This document shows, in pieces, positions 7,355 through 16,079 of a DNA stretch of 64,000 bases; within the stretch, counting starts at the first letter, position 1; each line of letters begins with the position of its first letter. The stretch is from positions 211,001-275,000 of the forward strand of contig NZ_JABWRZ020000001.1 in assembly GCF_014269185.2 (NCBI RefSeq), read 5' to 3'. Source of the DNA: Pseudomonas oryzicola. Its GTDB lineage: Bacteria; Pseudomonadota; Gammaproteobacteria; Pseudomonadales; Pseudomonadaceae. A program made the translations under genes and the position numbers. Below the pieces are notes generated by a model. It was not told where the DNA came from. It did not search any database and saw nothing but the letters and a program-made list of their open reading frames with translations.

Positions 7355-9115
7355 ATGCATGCCATCAGCTTCATCCAGGACCTGGCTGTGATCATGCTGG
7401 TCGCTGGCATGGTCACCATTCTCTTTCATCGATTCAGGCAACCCGTCGTGCTGGGCTACATCGTCGCCGGCTTCATCATTGGCCCGCACACGCCGCCGTT
7501 CGGCCTGATTCACGATGAAGACACCATCAAGACTCTTGCCGAACTGGGTGTGATCTTCCTGATGTTCTGCCTGGGGCTGGAATTCAGCCTGCGCAAGCTG
7601 TTCAAGGTCGGAGCCACTGCCTTCATCGCGGCGTTTCTGGAAATCGTGCTGATGATCTGGATCGGTTTCGAGATCGGCCGCTGGTTTGGCTGGACCACCA
7701 TGGATTCGCTGTTCCTCGGCGCCATTCTGGCGATTTCCTCGACCACCATCATCGTCAAGGCGCTGAACGACCTGAAGATGAAGAACGAGCGCTTCGCCCA
7801 GCTTATCTTCGGTGTACTGATCGTCGAGGATATTCTCGGCATCGGCATCATTGCCCTGCTGTCGGGTATCGCCGTCAGCGGTACGGTCAGTTCGGGCGAG
7901 GTTTTCTCCACCGTTGGCAAGCTGTCGCTGTTCATGATCGTCGCGCTGGTCATCGGCATTCTGCTGGTGCCGCGGCTGCTGGCCTATGTGGCCAGGTTCG
8001 AGAGCAACGAGATGTTGCTTGTTACCGTGCTAGGCCTGTGTTTCGGCTTCTGTCTGCTCGTGGTGAAGCTCGAATACAGCATGGTGCTGGGCGCCTTCCT
8101 GATTGGCGCGATCATGGCGGAGTCGCGACAATTGTTGAAGATAGAGCGCTTGATCGAGCCGGTGCGCGATCTGTTCAGCGCCATCTTCTTCGTTGCCATC
8201 GGCCTGATGATCGACCCTCAAGTGCTCGTGGACTACGCATGGCCGATCGTGGTGATTACCTTGGCGGTGGTCCTGGGCAAGATGCTGTCTTGCGGCATGG
8301 GCGCTTTCATTGCCGGAAATGACGGGCGCACGTCGCTGCGGGTTGGCATGGGGCTTTCGCAGATTGGCGAATTTTCCTTCATCATCGCCGCTTTGGGCAT
8401 GACCCTGCAGGTGACCAGCGACTTCCTTTACCCGGTGGCTGTAGCGGTATCGGCAATTACCACGCTGCTGACACCGTACCTGATTCGTGCGGCCGACCCG
8501 CTATCGCTCAAGCTGGGCAAGGCAGTGCCCAGCCGCTTGGCGCGGGTGCTGTCGTTGTACGGCGAATGGTTGCGCAGCATCCAACCCCAAGGTGAGGGTG
8601 CCATGCTGGCGGCGATGATCCGGCGCATTCTGTTGCAGGTGGGGGTCAACCTGGCGCTGGTAATCGCGATTTTTTTCAGTGGTGGCTATTTCGCCGGGCG
8701 TATCGGTAACTGGCTCCGCGAGTGGGTCAGCGATGCCAGCCAACAGAAAGCGTTGATCTGGGGCGCAGCATTGCTGTTGTCGCTGCCGTTCTTGATCGCT
8801 GCCTATCGCAAGCTCAAGGCGCTGTCGATGCTGCTGGCAGAAATGGGCGTGAAACCGGAGATGGCCGGGCGGCATACCCAGCGTGTGCGCCGCGTGGTTG
8901 CCGAGGTGATTCCGCTAATGTCGCTGCTGGTGATCTTCCTGCTGCTGTCAGCGTTGTCGGCGAGCATTCTGCCAACCAGCGAGCTGCTGCTGGTGATTGC
9001 CGTGGTGGCGGCGGTGATCGTGGCTTTGCTGTGGCGCTGGTTTATTCGCGTGCACACACGGATGCAAATCGCCTTGCTGGAGACGCTGGAGAACAGCCGC
9101 GAGAATTCGCATTGA
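7355..9115 (+). CDS. CPA2-family cation:proton antiporter (KefB/YbaL-like, no RCK domain)
   Basis: 586-residue integral membrane protein. Residues 1 to about 380 form the Na+/H+ exchanger fold (VVLGYIVAGFIIGPHTPP, LGLEFSLRKLFKVG, AILAISSTTIIVKAL, FGVLIVEDILGIGIIALL, GAFLIGAIMAES). The conserved Glu-Asp of VEDILG fits CPA2 ion-binding residues. In place of the usual cytoplasmic TrkA-N/RCK domain, the last 190 residues hold about four more hydrophobic helices. Predicted role: K+ or Na+ efflux with proton exchange at the inner membrane. The ATG at 7355 follows GAAGGAG by nine bases; an ATG at 7322 lacks this. Confidence 0.88.
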   Translation: MHAISFIQDLAVIMLVAGMVTILFHRFRQPVVLGYIVAGFIIGPHTPPFGLIHDEDTIKTLAELGVIFLMFCLGLEFSLRKLFKVGATAFIAAFLEIVLMIWIGFEIGRWFGWTTMDSLFLGAILAISSTTIIVKALNDLKMKNERFAQLIFGVLIVEDILGIGIIALLSGIAVSGTVSSGEVFSTVGKLSLFMIVALVIGILLVPRLLAYVARFESNEMLLVTVLGLCFGFCLLVVKLEYSMVLGAFLIGAIMAESRQLLKIERLIEPVRDLFSAIFFVAIGLMIDPQVLVDYAWPIVVITLAVVLGKMLSCGMGAFIAGNDGRTSLRVGMGLSQIGEFSFIIAALGMTLQVTSDFLYPVAVAVSAITTLLTPYLIRAADPLSLKLGKAVPSRLARVLSLYGEWLRSIQPQGEGAMLAAMIRRILLQVGVNLALVIAIFFSGGYFAGRIGNWLREWVSDASQQKALIWGAALLLSLPFLIAAYRKLKALSMLLAEMGVKPEMAGRHTQRVRRVVAEVIPLMSLLVIFLLLSALSASILPTSELLLVIAVVAAVIVALLWRWFIRVHTRMQIALLETLENSRENSH

Positions 9116-9253
9116 ACAGGGCAATGCTCCCTGCGCCGAACTTCACCGTCGTCCGAGGGGATGGAGCGGTAGCGATGTCGCCAAGCGCAGAAAGCCTGGC
9201 GATGTTAACTGCATTAATGGCACCGGGCCATAAATTTGCCATGCTGCTGACGA

Positions 9254-9661
9254 TCAACTCTCCAGCCAGACATCCCGCGCCCAGTGCCAGACAGATTCCC
9301 AGCTGTCCTCACCGATTCCTTCCTCTTCGGCATCCCACAGCACCACGGTGCCGTCTTCCTCGACGCAGTAGTAGTTTTCGCCGTCCTGGCACAGTGGGAT
9401 GAGGTCGCGTGGTACGCCGGCATCCCAGGCATTGGCTGCAACCTCGGGCAGGTAGGTATGCGACTGTGGGTCGGTGACGGTCACCGGCTCCAGCGAGCCG
9501 TACACCACATCGCTGACGGTCAGCAGAAACTCCTTGAACACGAACGGAATATTGATGAACAGCTCTTCTTCGATTTCGACCAGCAGGTCCTCGTCGGGAA
9601 GCTCAAGCGGTACCGGCACCGGCTCATTGGCTTCACGGAGTTGTTCGATCACTTCTTCCAC
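9254..9661 (-). CDS. SMI1/KNR4 (SUKH) family protein
   Basis: 135-residue acidic cytoplasmic protein. The core IEEELFINIPFVFKEFLLTVSDVVYGSLEPV is the SUKH signature, an N-terminal helix pair that ends in a YG(S) turn. The Trp- and Glu-rich C-terminus is EDSWESVWHWARDVWLES. SUKH proteins include immunity proteins to contact-dependent or polymorphic toxins as well as housekeeping members. No toxin gene lies nearby, so this is probably a housekeeping or orphan immunity-like copy. It stands alone between a 138-bp gap and the bidirectional terminator at 9731-9757. Confidence 0.8.
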   Translation of the reverse strand: MEEVIEQLREANEPVPVPLELPDEDLLVEIEEELFINIPFVFKEFLLTVSDVVYGSLEPVTVTDPQSHTYLPEVAANAWDAGVPRDLIPLCQDGENYYCVEEDGTVVLWDAEEEGIGEDSWESVWHWARDVWLES

Positions 9662-9730
9662 GGTTCACTTCCTCTGACCTAGATGACAACGCTGCGCGTT
9701 ATACCCTAGTAGCCCGGTCTGGCAAAAGCA

Positions 9731-9757
9731 AAAACCCCGGGGCAGCCCCGGGGTTTT
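9731..9757. terminator. Bidirectional intrinsic terminator
   Basis: A perfect 12-bp stem, AAAACCCCGGGG (9731-9742) and CCCCGGGGTTTT (9746-9757), has a 3-nt loop. A T-run on the plus strand (to 9759) and an A-run on the other side (from 9730) make it work in both directions. It sits just beyond the stop of the minus-strand Tim44-like gene (9776) and would end that transcript before the SUKH gene promoter. Confidence 0.9.
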
Positions 9758-9775
9758 TTGTGCAGCACGCAGCGG

Positions 9776-10630
9776 TTAGCCGTTCTGACGGATACCGGCG
9801 ACCAGCCAAGGCTGGTTTTCGCCTTGGGCACGTACCATGTGCCAGCTTTCGCTGAACACTTCGCCCTGGTCGAAACGCGAGCTCTTCGACACGCCACGGA
9901 AGGTCAGAGTAGCGTCGGTGCGGTCGGCGCGGTCGTCGACACCGTCCAGTTGCACATCGAGGTTGTCGATGTAAGTGGACTGGAAGCCGTCACCCAGGTC
10001 AGCCCGCTCGCGCTTGAGGAACTCGAGCATTTGCGGGGTGACGAATTCGGCGATCTTGTCCATCTCGTTGGCGTCCCAGTGCTGCTGCAGCGCCTGGAAG
10101 TGGTTGCGGGCGGCAGCCAGGAAGCTTTGCTCGTTGAACCAGGCCGGGGCGTTGATCACCGGTGCGGCTGCGGCAGCAGGAGCGGCCGAACCACCGAAGA
10201 TCGAAGGCTGGGCAGCTTGGGTGTGAGCTTCACGCTGCATTGGTGCGTGGCCTGGCATGGCCATTTGCGGCTGCTGTTGACGGCGGCGCGCAGCGATGAA
10301 GCGGAATACCAGGAACGCGATGAGCGCCACGATCAGGAAGTCCATGATCTGGAAGCCCTCGAAACCGTCGCCCATGAACATGGAAGCCAGCAGGCCCCCT
10401 GCGGCAAGGCCGGCCAGTGGGCCCAGCCAACGCGAAGCACCGCTGGCGGCCGGCGCGGCACGGCCAGGTGCGGTCGGCGCGGCAGCAGGCGTGGTTGGCG
10501 TGGCCTGGCGGGTCTGGTGGATAGGCGCGGAGCCCGAACTCTTGCCGCCGCCGAAACGCTTGGCGTTGGCGTCCAGGCTCAGCGTCAGGCCGACGCAGAG
10601 CGCCAGAGCGATGCTAAGAAAACGTTGCAT
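9776..10630 (-). CDS. Tim44-like domain protein
   Basis: 284-residue protein. It has a signal-like N-terminus (MQRFLSIALALCVGLTLSLDANA), then a low-complexity Gly/Pro/Ala stretch, and then two hydrophobic helices at about residues 65-110 (LGPLAGLAAGGLLASMFMGD and FQIMDFLIVALIAFLVFRFI). After an Ala/Gln-rich linker comes a C-terminal Tim44-like (NTF2-fold) domain (AWFNEQSFLAAARNHFQALQQHWDANEMDKIAEFVTPQML ...). The bacterial role is unclear; membrane-associated transport or folding is suggested by the fold. The ATG at 10630 is chosen because it starts the signal sequence. Confidence 0.85.
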   Translation of the reverse strand: MQRFLSIALALCVGLTLSLDANAKRFGGGKSSGSAPIHQTRQATPTTPAAAPTAPGRAAPAASGASRWLGPLAGLAAGGLLASMFMGDGFEGFQIMDFLIVALIAFLVFRFIAARRRQQQPQMAMPGHAPMQREAHTQAAQPSIFGGSAAPAAAAAPVINAPAWFNEQSFLAAARNHFQALQQHWDANEMDKIAEFVTPQMLEFLKRERADLGDGFQSTYIDNLDVQLDGVDDRADRTDATLTFRGVSKSSRFDQGEVFSESWHMVRAQGENQPWLVAGIRQNG

Positions 10631-10801
10631 AAATGGGATATCCCCTGTTGTGGATTGCACGCGCGTCATGGTGCACAGGTTCCCAGGCACATGACCAGCG
10701 CCATAATGTTTCTAGCTTTTGCCTGATTGTTACAAACCCGGCACGACCTGCCCTAGGAACGCTTCCACAAAGGCTGTTCCTACAAGGGACCGCGCAGGCT
10801 T

Positions 10802-12988
10802 TCAGATGGCCTCGAGCTTGGCATACCCCAGCATCAGCCACTTGCTGCCTTCGGCAAAGTTCACCTGCACACGCGCCTGGGCGCCGGAGCCCTCGAAGTT
10901 GAGGATCACACCCTCGCCAAACACCGCATGCTGCACACGTTGGCCAAGGTTGAACGCAGTCTGCGGAATACTGGCATTGGCGAACAGGTTGCTGTTCGTG
11001 GCCGTCTTGGCCCCACCAAACGGGCGGCTGACACTGTTGGACAAGCGCACTTCCTGAACCAGGCCGGCCGGAATCTCACGCACGAAACGCGACACCTTGT
11101 TGTAGGTTTCGCTGCCATACAGGCGGCGCGTTTCGGCGTAGGTCATGACCAGCTGGCGCATGGCGCGCGTGATGCCCACGTAGGCCAGGCGACGTTCCTC
11201 TTCCAGGCGGCCGGGCTCTTCCAGGCTCATCTTGTGCGGGAACAGGCCTTCCTCCATGCCTACCAGGAATACATACGGGAACTCCAGGCCTTTGGCGCTG
11301 TGCAAGGTCATCAGCTGGACGCTGTCTTCATGCTCGTCGGCCTGGGCATCGCCCGCCTCGAGCGAGGCGTGGCCGAGGAACGCAGACAGTGGCGAGAGAT
11401 CGGCGTCTTCTTCGGTAGACTCGAAGTTGCGCGCCGCGCTGACCAGTTCTTCAAGGTTTTCTACCCGTGCCTGGCCCTTTTCACCCTTTTCTTCCTGGTG
11501 ATAGATGATCAGCCCGGACTGCTCGATGGTGGTCTGGGTCATGGTATGCAGTGGCATGTCCACGACTTTGGCAGCCAACCCCTCGATGAGTTCGATGAAC
11601 GTGCCCAGGGCACTGGCTGCGCGGCCTTTCAGGGCCTTTGCCGCCAGCAGTTGGCACATGGCTTCCCACATTGACAGCTGACTGTGGCGAGCATGCTCCC
11701 GGATGGCTTCGACGGTTTTCTCGCCAATCCCGCGTGGCGGTACGTTGATCACCCGCTCGAGGGCGGCATCATTGCCACGACCTTCTATCAGGCGCAGGTA
11801 GGCCATGGCGTTCTTGATTTCGGCGCGCTCGAAGAAGCGTTGACCACCATAGATGCGGTAGGGAATGCGTTCGCGCAGCAGGGCTTCTTCCAGTACCCGC
11901 GACTGGGCGTTGGAACGGTAGAGGATGGCAATTTCATTACGTGTATTGCCCTGCTTGACCAGGCTTTCGATGGTTTCCACCACGTAACGCGCCTCGTCGT
12001 GCTCGTTGTAGGCCGCATACAGGGTCAGCGGTTCGCCTTCGCCCATATCGGTCCACAACTCCTTGCCCAGGCGCCCGCTGTTGTTGGCGATCAGCGCGTT
12101 GGCCGCCTTGAGGATGCCGCCAGTGGAGCGATAGTTCTGCTCCAGGCGAATCATTTCGGCGTCAGGGAAGTCGGCAGTGTATTGATGAATGTTCTCGATC
12201 TTGGCCCCGCGCCAGCCGTAGATCGACTGGTCGTCATCGCCCACCGCCATCAGGCTGTCACCGCCGCGCGCCAGCATGCGCAGCCAGGCATATTGCACGG
12301 CGTTGGTATCCTGGAACTCGTCCACCAGCACGTGGCGGAAGCGCCGCTGGTAGTGGTCCAGCAGGCCCGGATGGTCACGCCACAGGTCCAGGGCGCGTAG
12401 CAGCAGTTCGGAGAAGTCGATGACCCCGGCACGTTCGCAAGCTTGCTCGTAAGCGGTATAGACGTCGCGCATGGTCGACAGGAACAGGTCGCCGCCAGCC
12501 TGGATATGCTGTGGGCGCAGGCCTTCGTCCTTTTGCCCGTTGATGAACCACTGGGCCTGGCGTGCCGGCCATTTCTGCTCGTCCAGGCCCAGCTCGCGCA
12601 TCACCCGCTTGATCAGGCGCTGCTGGTCGTCGCTGTCGAGGATCTGGAAATTCTGCATCAACCGCGCTTCCTGCCAGTGTGCGCGCAACAGGCGGTGTGC
12701 CAAGCCGTGGAAGGTCCCGACCCACATGCCTGCCGGGTTGATCCCCAGCAGTTGCTCGATCCGCTGGCGCATTTCCGCCGCGGCCTTGTTGGTGAAGGTC
12801 ACCGACAGGATCGAGTGCGGTGATGCCTGCTCCACCTGGATCAGCCAGGCGATGCGGTGCACCAGCACGCGGGTTTTACCGGAACCGGCGCCGGCAAGCA
12901 CCAGTTGACGCCCGAGCGTGGCCGCTACGGCCTGGCGTTGGGCATCGTTGAGGGAGTTCAGCAGGAGGGAGAGGTCGTCTGTGTGCAT
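10802..12988 (-). CDS. uvrD: DNA helicase II UvrD
   Basis: 728-residue superfamily 1 helicase that unwinds DNA 3'-5' in nucleotide-excision and mismatch repair. Motifs in order: Q motif (LNDAQRQAV), Walker A AGAGSGKTR (about residues 32-40), motif Ia TFTNKAAAEM, motif II DEFQDTN, motif III GDDDQSIYGWRGA, motif IV RLEQNYRS, motif V TLHSAKGLEF and motif VI VGITRAMRQL. The C-terminal Tudor-like tail (FNLGQRVQHAVFGEGVILNFEGSG) recruits repair partners or RNA polymerase in E. coli UvrD. Length matches the family. A LexA-box-like sequence lies 43 bp upstream (13031-13046). Confidence 0.97.
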   Translation of the reverse strand: MHTDDLSLLLNSLNDAQRQAVAATLGRQLVLAGAGSGKTRVLVHRIAWLIQVEQASPHSILSVTFTNKAAAEMRQRIEQLLGINPAGMWVGTFHGLAHRLLRAHWQEARLMQNFQILDSDDQQRLIKRVMRELGLDEQKWPARQAQWFINGQKDEGLRPQHIQAGGDLFLSTMRDVYTAYEQACERAGVIDFSELLLRALDLWRDHPGLLDHYQRRFRHVLVDEFQDTNAVQYAWLRMLARGGDSLMAVGDDDQSIYGWRGAKIENIHQYTADFPDAEMIRLEQNYRSTGGILKAANALIANNSGRLGKELWTDMGEGEPLTLYAAYNEHDEARYVVETIESLVKQGNTRNEIAILYRSNAQSRVLEEALLRERIPYRIYGGQRFFERAEIKNAMAYLRLIEGRGNDAALERVINVPPRGIGEKTVEAIREHARHSQLSMWEAMCQLLAAKALKGRAASALGTFIELIEGLAAKVVDMPLHTMTQTTIEQSGLIIYHQEEKGEKGQARVENLEELVSAARNFESTEEDADLSPLSAFLGHASLEAGDAQADEHEDSVQLMTLHSAKGLEFPYVFLVGMEEGLFPHKMSLEEPGRLEEERRLAYVGITRAMRQLVMTYAETRRLYGSETYNKVSRFVREIPAGLVQEVRLSNSVSRPFGGAKTATNSNLFANASIPQTAFNLGQRVQHAVFGEGVILNFEGSGAQARVQVNFAEGSKWLMLGYAKLEAI

Positions 12989-13030
12989 CGGGCCATTCTA
13001 GGGCCCGGCAGGGGAACGGGCAAACCTCTA

Positions 13031-13046
13031 CTGTATAAATATTCAC
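13031..13046. promoter_or_regulatory. LexA-box-like sequence upstream of uvrD
   Basis: CTGTATAAATATTCAC has the CTG-N10-CA(G) architecture of SOS boxes with an AT-rich centre, differing from CTG-N10-CAG in the last base. It ends 43 bp upstream of the uvrD ATG. E. coli uvrD is a LexA target, so partial SOS control here is plausible but unproven. The site reads the same general form on the minus strand only imperfectly. Confidence 0.35.
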
Positions 13047-13118
13047 CTTGGCAGTGGCAGTTCATCGACGCGATCACAGGCGCCAGGCCGCCGCTCGGGC
13101 GACCCGGCCAACCACGGT

Positions 13119-13433
13119 TCAGTCAATCACCTCTACCGTGCGTATTTTGCAGCGCTGCTGCGAACCGGCGTGAGTGATTTCCAGCATTTTCCAGCGGGTG
13201 CCGCCTGCGCGCTCAAACGTCACGGTTTTTTTTGTCAGCACTTGCGGGGCGATCGCGCCGCTGTCCAGCAACTGAAGCTCCAGCACTTCCCAGCCCCCCC
13301 GGTGGCGCACTTGCGGTTCGACCAGCACCGGTTCGATAGCCGGGGACGCGACCGTAACGGTGCCATGGACCTTGAAGATATGCTCGCCGTTGGCGATGTC
13401 ATTGATTGCAACGAGATTGGCGATGGTAGCCAT
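13119..13433 (-). CDS. Hypothetical protein downstream of zwf
   Basis: 104-residue soluble protein (MATIANLVAINDIANGEHIFKVHGTVTVASP ... VEVID) that I do not recognise. It is rich in Val, Thr and Ile and looks like a small beta-sheet domain, with no signal peptide. The ATG at 13433 follows AGGAGC with good spacing; the frame is open further up to 13496. It begins 82 nt after the zwf stop on the same strand, so co-transcription with zwf is possible. No functional inference is justified. Confidence 0.6.
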   Translation of the reverse strand: MATIANLVAINDIANGEHIFKVHGTVTVASPAIEPVLVEPQVRHRGGWEVLELQLLDSGAIAPQVLTKKTVTFERAGGTRWKMLEITHAGSQQRCKIRTVEVID

Positions 13434-13514
13434 TAATTTGCTCCTGTCCTGGGTTGAAAGTAGCGTCAGCGCCACTGTCCTCCCTTTCACCCGCAACAGG
13501 AGCGGGGCAATGCT

Positions 13515-14957
13515 TCAGCTATGCCAGTGTCTGTCCTGTCTGGCGAGCAGGCTGTTGGCCTGCTCCGGGCCGTTGGTACCTGCCGGGTACGGTCGCGGCG
13601 CCTGGAAGTGTTCTTCGCAACCCTTGATGATCGGGTCGATCCACGCCCAGGCCGCTTCCACTTCATCGCGGCGCATGAACAGCGTCGAGTCGCCCTCCAG
13701 CACATCCAGCAGCAGGCGTTCGTAGGCTTCCCAGCGGCGAGTCTGGCTGAATACCTGGGCCAGGTTCAGGTCCAGGTCCACCGGTTCCAGGCGCATGCCC
13801 TTGCCTGGGCTCTTGGCCATCATGCGCAGGCTGATACGTTCGTCCGGTTGCAACTGGATCAGCAACTGGTTGACCTGACCGCCCATGAACAGCTCATGGG
13901 GCACTGGCTTGAACTGGATCACGATCTGCGACGAGCGCCGTGCCATGCGTTTGCCGGTGCGCAGGTAGAAGGGCACGCCCGCCCAGCGCCAGTTGTCGAT
14001 GTGCGCCTCGATGGCGATGAAGGTTTCGGTATCGCTATCGTTGTCGACGTCCTTTTCGAAGTAGTAGGCCGGCACTTCCTGGCCACCTATGCGTCCGGCG
14101 CCGTATTGGCCGCGTACGGTCTTGTCCTGTACGTCCTGGCCGGTGATGGGCTTGAGGGCGCGAAGGACCTTGACCTTTTCGTCACGCACCGCTTCGGCTT
14201 CGAATTGCGCGGGAGGCTCCATGGCCACAAGGCACAGCAACTGCAGCAGGTGGTTCTGCAGCATGTCGCGGATCGCCCCGGCGCGGTCGTAATAGGCACC
14301 CCGGTTCTCGACCCCCAGGGTCTCGCAAACGCTGATCTGCACATGGTCGACCTGGCTATTGCGCCATACCGGCTCCAGCAGGGCGTTGGCAAAGCGCAGG
14401 GCCATGAGGTTCTGCACGGTTTCCTTGCCCAGGTAATGGTCGATGCGAAATACCTGGTTTTCCTCCAGCACCGCGCCAATCGCTTCGTTGATGGCGGTAG
14501 CCGATTGCAGCGAGTGGCCAATCGGCTTTTCCAGCACGATGCGCGCTTCGGCGTCGGCCAGGCCTGCGTTACGCAGGTGGTTGGCGATTGGCACGAACAG
14601 GTTGGGGGCGGTGGCCAGGTAGAAAATGCGCGTCAAGCCGCCGGGCTCGCCCAGGTAGCGCGCCAGGCGACCGAAATCGGCGCTTTGCGAAGCATCCATG
14701 GGGAAATAATCGACCCGCGCGGAGAACCGTTGCCAGACATCTTCTTCGAAATCGTTGCGGGCGATCTGTGCGCGGCAATGGCGTTCGGCGAGCTTGAGGT
14801 ATTCGTTGCGTGGCAGGTTGCGTCGCGCCAGCGCGATGATCCGCACGGCATTGTTCAGACGGGCCTCGCGAAACAGGTGGTAGAGCGCCGGAAGCAATTT
14901 GTGCAGGGCCAGATCGCCGGTGCCGCCGAAAACCAGAATGTCGCAAGGAATAGTCAA
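13515..14957 (-). CDS. zwf: Glucose-6-phosphate 1-dehydrogenase
   Basis: 480-residue enzyme oxidising glucose-6-phosphate to 6-phosphogluconolactone with NAD(P)+, feeding the Entner-Doudoroff and pentose phosphate routes. The dinucleotide fold is ILVFGGTGDLALHKLLPALYHL and the active-site signature is RIDHYLGKE (about residues 171-179, with the catalytic His). EKPIGHS and PFYLRTGKRM are also typical. P. putida carries several Zwf isozymes; this copy sits opposite an RpiR regulator rather than with edd/glk. No ATG start is evident: TTG at 14957 has GGAGAG seven bases upstream, and GTG at 14972 is the alternative. A palindromic operator lies 45 bp upstream. Confidence 0.93.
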   Translation of the reverse strand: MTIPCDILVFGGTGDLALHKLLPALYHLFREARLNNAVRIIALARRNLPRNEYLKLAERHCRAQIARNDFEEDVWQRFSARVDYFPMDASQSADFGRLARYLGEPGGLTRIFYLATAPNLFVPIANHLRNAGLADAEARIVLEKPIGHSLQSATAINEAIGAVLEENQVFRIDHYLGKETVQNLMALRFANALLEPVWRNSQVDHVQISVCETLGVENRGAYYDRAGAIRDMLQNHLLQLLCLVAMEPPAQFEAEAVRDEKVKVLRALKPITGQDVQDKTVRGQYGAGRIGGQEVPAYYFEKDVDNDSDTETFIAIEAHIDNWRWAGVPFYLRTGKRMARRSSQIVIQFKPVPHELFMGGQVNQLLIQLQPDERISLRMMAKSPGKGMRLEPVDLDLNLAQVFSQTRRWEAYERLLLDVLEGDSTLFMRRDEVEAAWAWIDPIIKGCEEHFQAPRPYPAGTNGPEQANSLLARQDRHWHS

Positions 14958-15001
14958 ACCACCACTCTCCACGTTCGTTTAACTGGGCGGGTTGGCGTCC
15001 A

Positions 15002-15016
15002 TGTAGTATAACTACA
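15002..15016. promoter_or_regulatory. HexR/RpiR-type palindromic operator between zwf and its regulator
   Basis: TGTAGTATAACTACA is a perfect 15-bp dyad (6-bp arms, 3-bp centre) in the 103-bp gap between the divergent zwf and RpiR-family genes. HexR, the RpiR-family repressor of P. putida glucose genes, recognises TTGT-N7/8-ACAA-like palindromes, and this site has the same spacing and TGTaGT/ACtACA arms. It overlaps TATAAC on the plus strand and TATACT on the minus strand, both good -10 elements. It could therefore control both genes, including autoregulation. Confidence 0.7.
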
Positions 15017-15060
15017 AGAAAGCTACAACCCGGCCAGCCGATCATAACCGAGTCCAGCCT

Positions 15061-15927
15061 GTGAATCTGTTGCAACATATCGCCCAATCGCGCCACCTGC
15101 TGCGCAAATCGGAACTCAAGGTAGCCGACCACGTGCTACTCGACCCGGCTGCCGTCATGCATAGCTCCATGGCCGACTTGGCGCATAGCGTAGGTATCAG
15201 TGAACCGACCATCGTGCGCTTCTGCCGCGCCATCGGTTGTTCGGGGTTCCAGGACCTGAAGCTGAAACTGGCACAGAGCCTGGCCGCCGGGGCCAGTTTC
15301 GGCCAGTTCGCCATCCATGAAGACGACTCGGTTGCCGACTACAGCCTGAAGATCTTCGACACGACCCTGCACACCCTGATGGAAGTGCGTGAGCACCTCG
15401 ATCCCCAGGCGCTACAACAGGCGGTAACCGCCATGGCCCAGGCGCAGCGTGTGGAGTTCTACGGCTTTGGCGCCTCCGGTGCGGTGGCGGCCGATGCCCA
15501 GCACAAGTTCTTCCGTTTGTTGCTCAGCGCGGCAGCCTACTCCGACCCGCACATGCAGGCGATGTCGGCGGTAACCCTCAAACCGGGTGATGTGGCAGTG
15601 TGCATCTCCCAGTCGGGCCGCTCCAAGGACCTGCTGATTACCGCAAACCTGGTGCGTGAGAGCGGCGCCAACCTGATTACCCTGTGCCCCAGCCAGACGC
15701 CGCTGGCCGAACTGTCGACGGTCAACCTGGCAATTGACGTGCATGAAGACACCGAAATCTATACGCCGCTGACCTCGCGTATCGCCCACCTTGTAGTGAT
15801 CGACGTGTTGGCCATGGGCGTGGCCATGGCGCGCGGGCCGAGCCTGGTCAACCATCTCAAGAGCGTGAAGCGCAGCTTGCGCAGCTTGCGTCTGTCGCCA
15901 AAGTCGATCAAGGCTACAGATGACTGA
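15061..15927 (+). CDS. RpiR-family regulator (HexR-like) beside zwf
   Basis: 288-residue protein with an N-terminal HTH_6 domain (about residues 1-77: SELKVADHVLLDPAAVMHSSMADLAHSVGISEPTIVRFCRAIGC) and a C-terminal SIS sugar-phosphate-binding domain (about 125-255, including FYGFGASGAVAADAQHKFFRL and VCISQSGRSKDL). HexR is the archetype: it senses KDPG and represses zwf, edd and glk. This is a HexR paralogue placed opposite a zwf copy. The likely ligand is a sugar phosphate of the Entner-Doudoroff route, by inference. The start is GTG at 15061; no ATG precedes the HTH. Confidence 0.88.
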   Translation: MNLLQHIAQSRHLLRKSELKVADHVLLDPAAVMHSSMADLAHSVGISEPTIVRFCRAIGCSGFQDLKLKLAQSLAAGASFGQFAIHEDDSVADYSLKIFDTTLHTLMEVREHLDPQALQQAVTAMAQAQRVEFYGFGASGAVAADAQHKFFRLLLSAAAYSDPHMQAMSAVTLKPGDVAVCISQSGRSKDLLITANLVRESGANLITLCPSQTPLAELSTVNLAIDVHEDTEIYTPLTSRIAHLVVIDVLAMGVAMARGPSLVNHLKSVKRSLRSLRLSPKSIKATDD

Positions 15928-15946
15928 TCGCTGCAGTCCGTACTGG

Positions 15947-15970
15947 CATCTTCGCGGGTAAACCTGCAAG
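15947..15970. repeat. Degenerate REP element
   Basis: CATCTTCGCGGGTAAACCTG and the following CAAGAAGG resemble the P. putida REP core (TTCGCGGGTAAACCCGC) with a point change that weakens the GCGGGT/ACCCGC stem. It lies between the RpiR gene and the small gene at 16080. Confidence 0.5.
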
Positions 15971-16079
15971 AAGGCGGTACAGGCAAGGCAGATTTCATTG
16001 TTTTGTCACCATTCCACCGCCAAACCGTAAACTGCCAAGGCCAGTCTGAAGCTCCCGCATCCTATTTGGGAGACAGGCA

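Noticed and set aside
9254..9661. SUKH protein as part of a toxin-immunity island.
   Set aside because: No polymorphic toxin, Rhs or CDI gene is adjacent and the surroundings are ordinary core genes.
10772..10800. REP element between the Tim44-like gene and uvrD.
   Set aside because: CTGTTCCTACAAGGGACCGC resembles one end of a REP but lacks the hairpin half, so it is too degenerate to list as a feature.
13521..15011. A 496-codon plus-strand frame over zwf.
   Set aside because: It is antisense to a clear glucose-6-phosphate dehydrogenase and has no recognisable motif.
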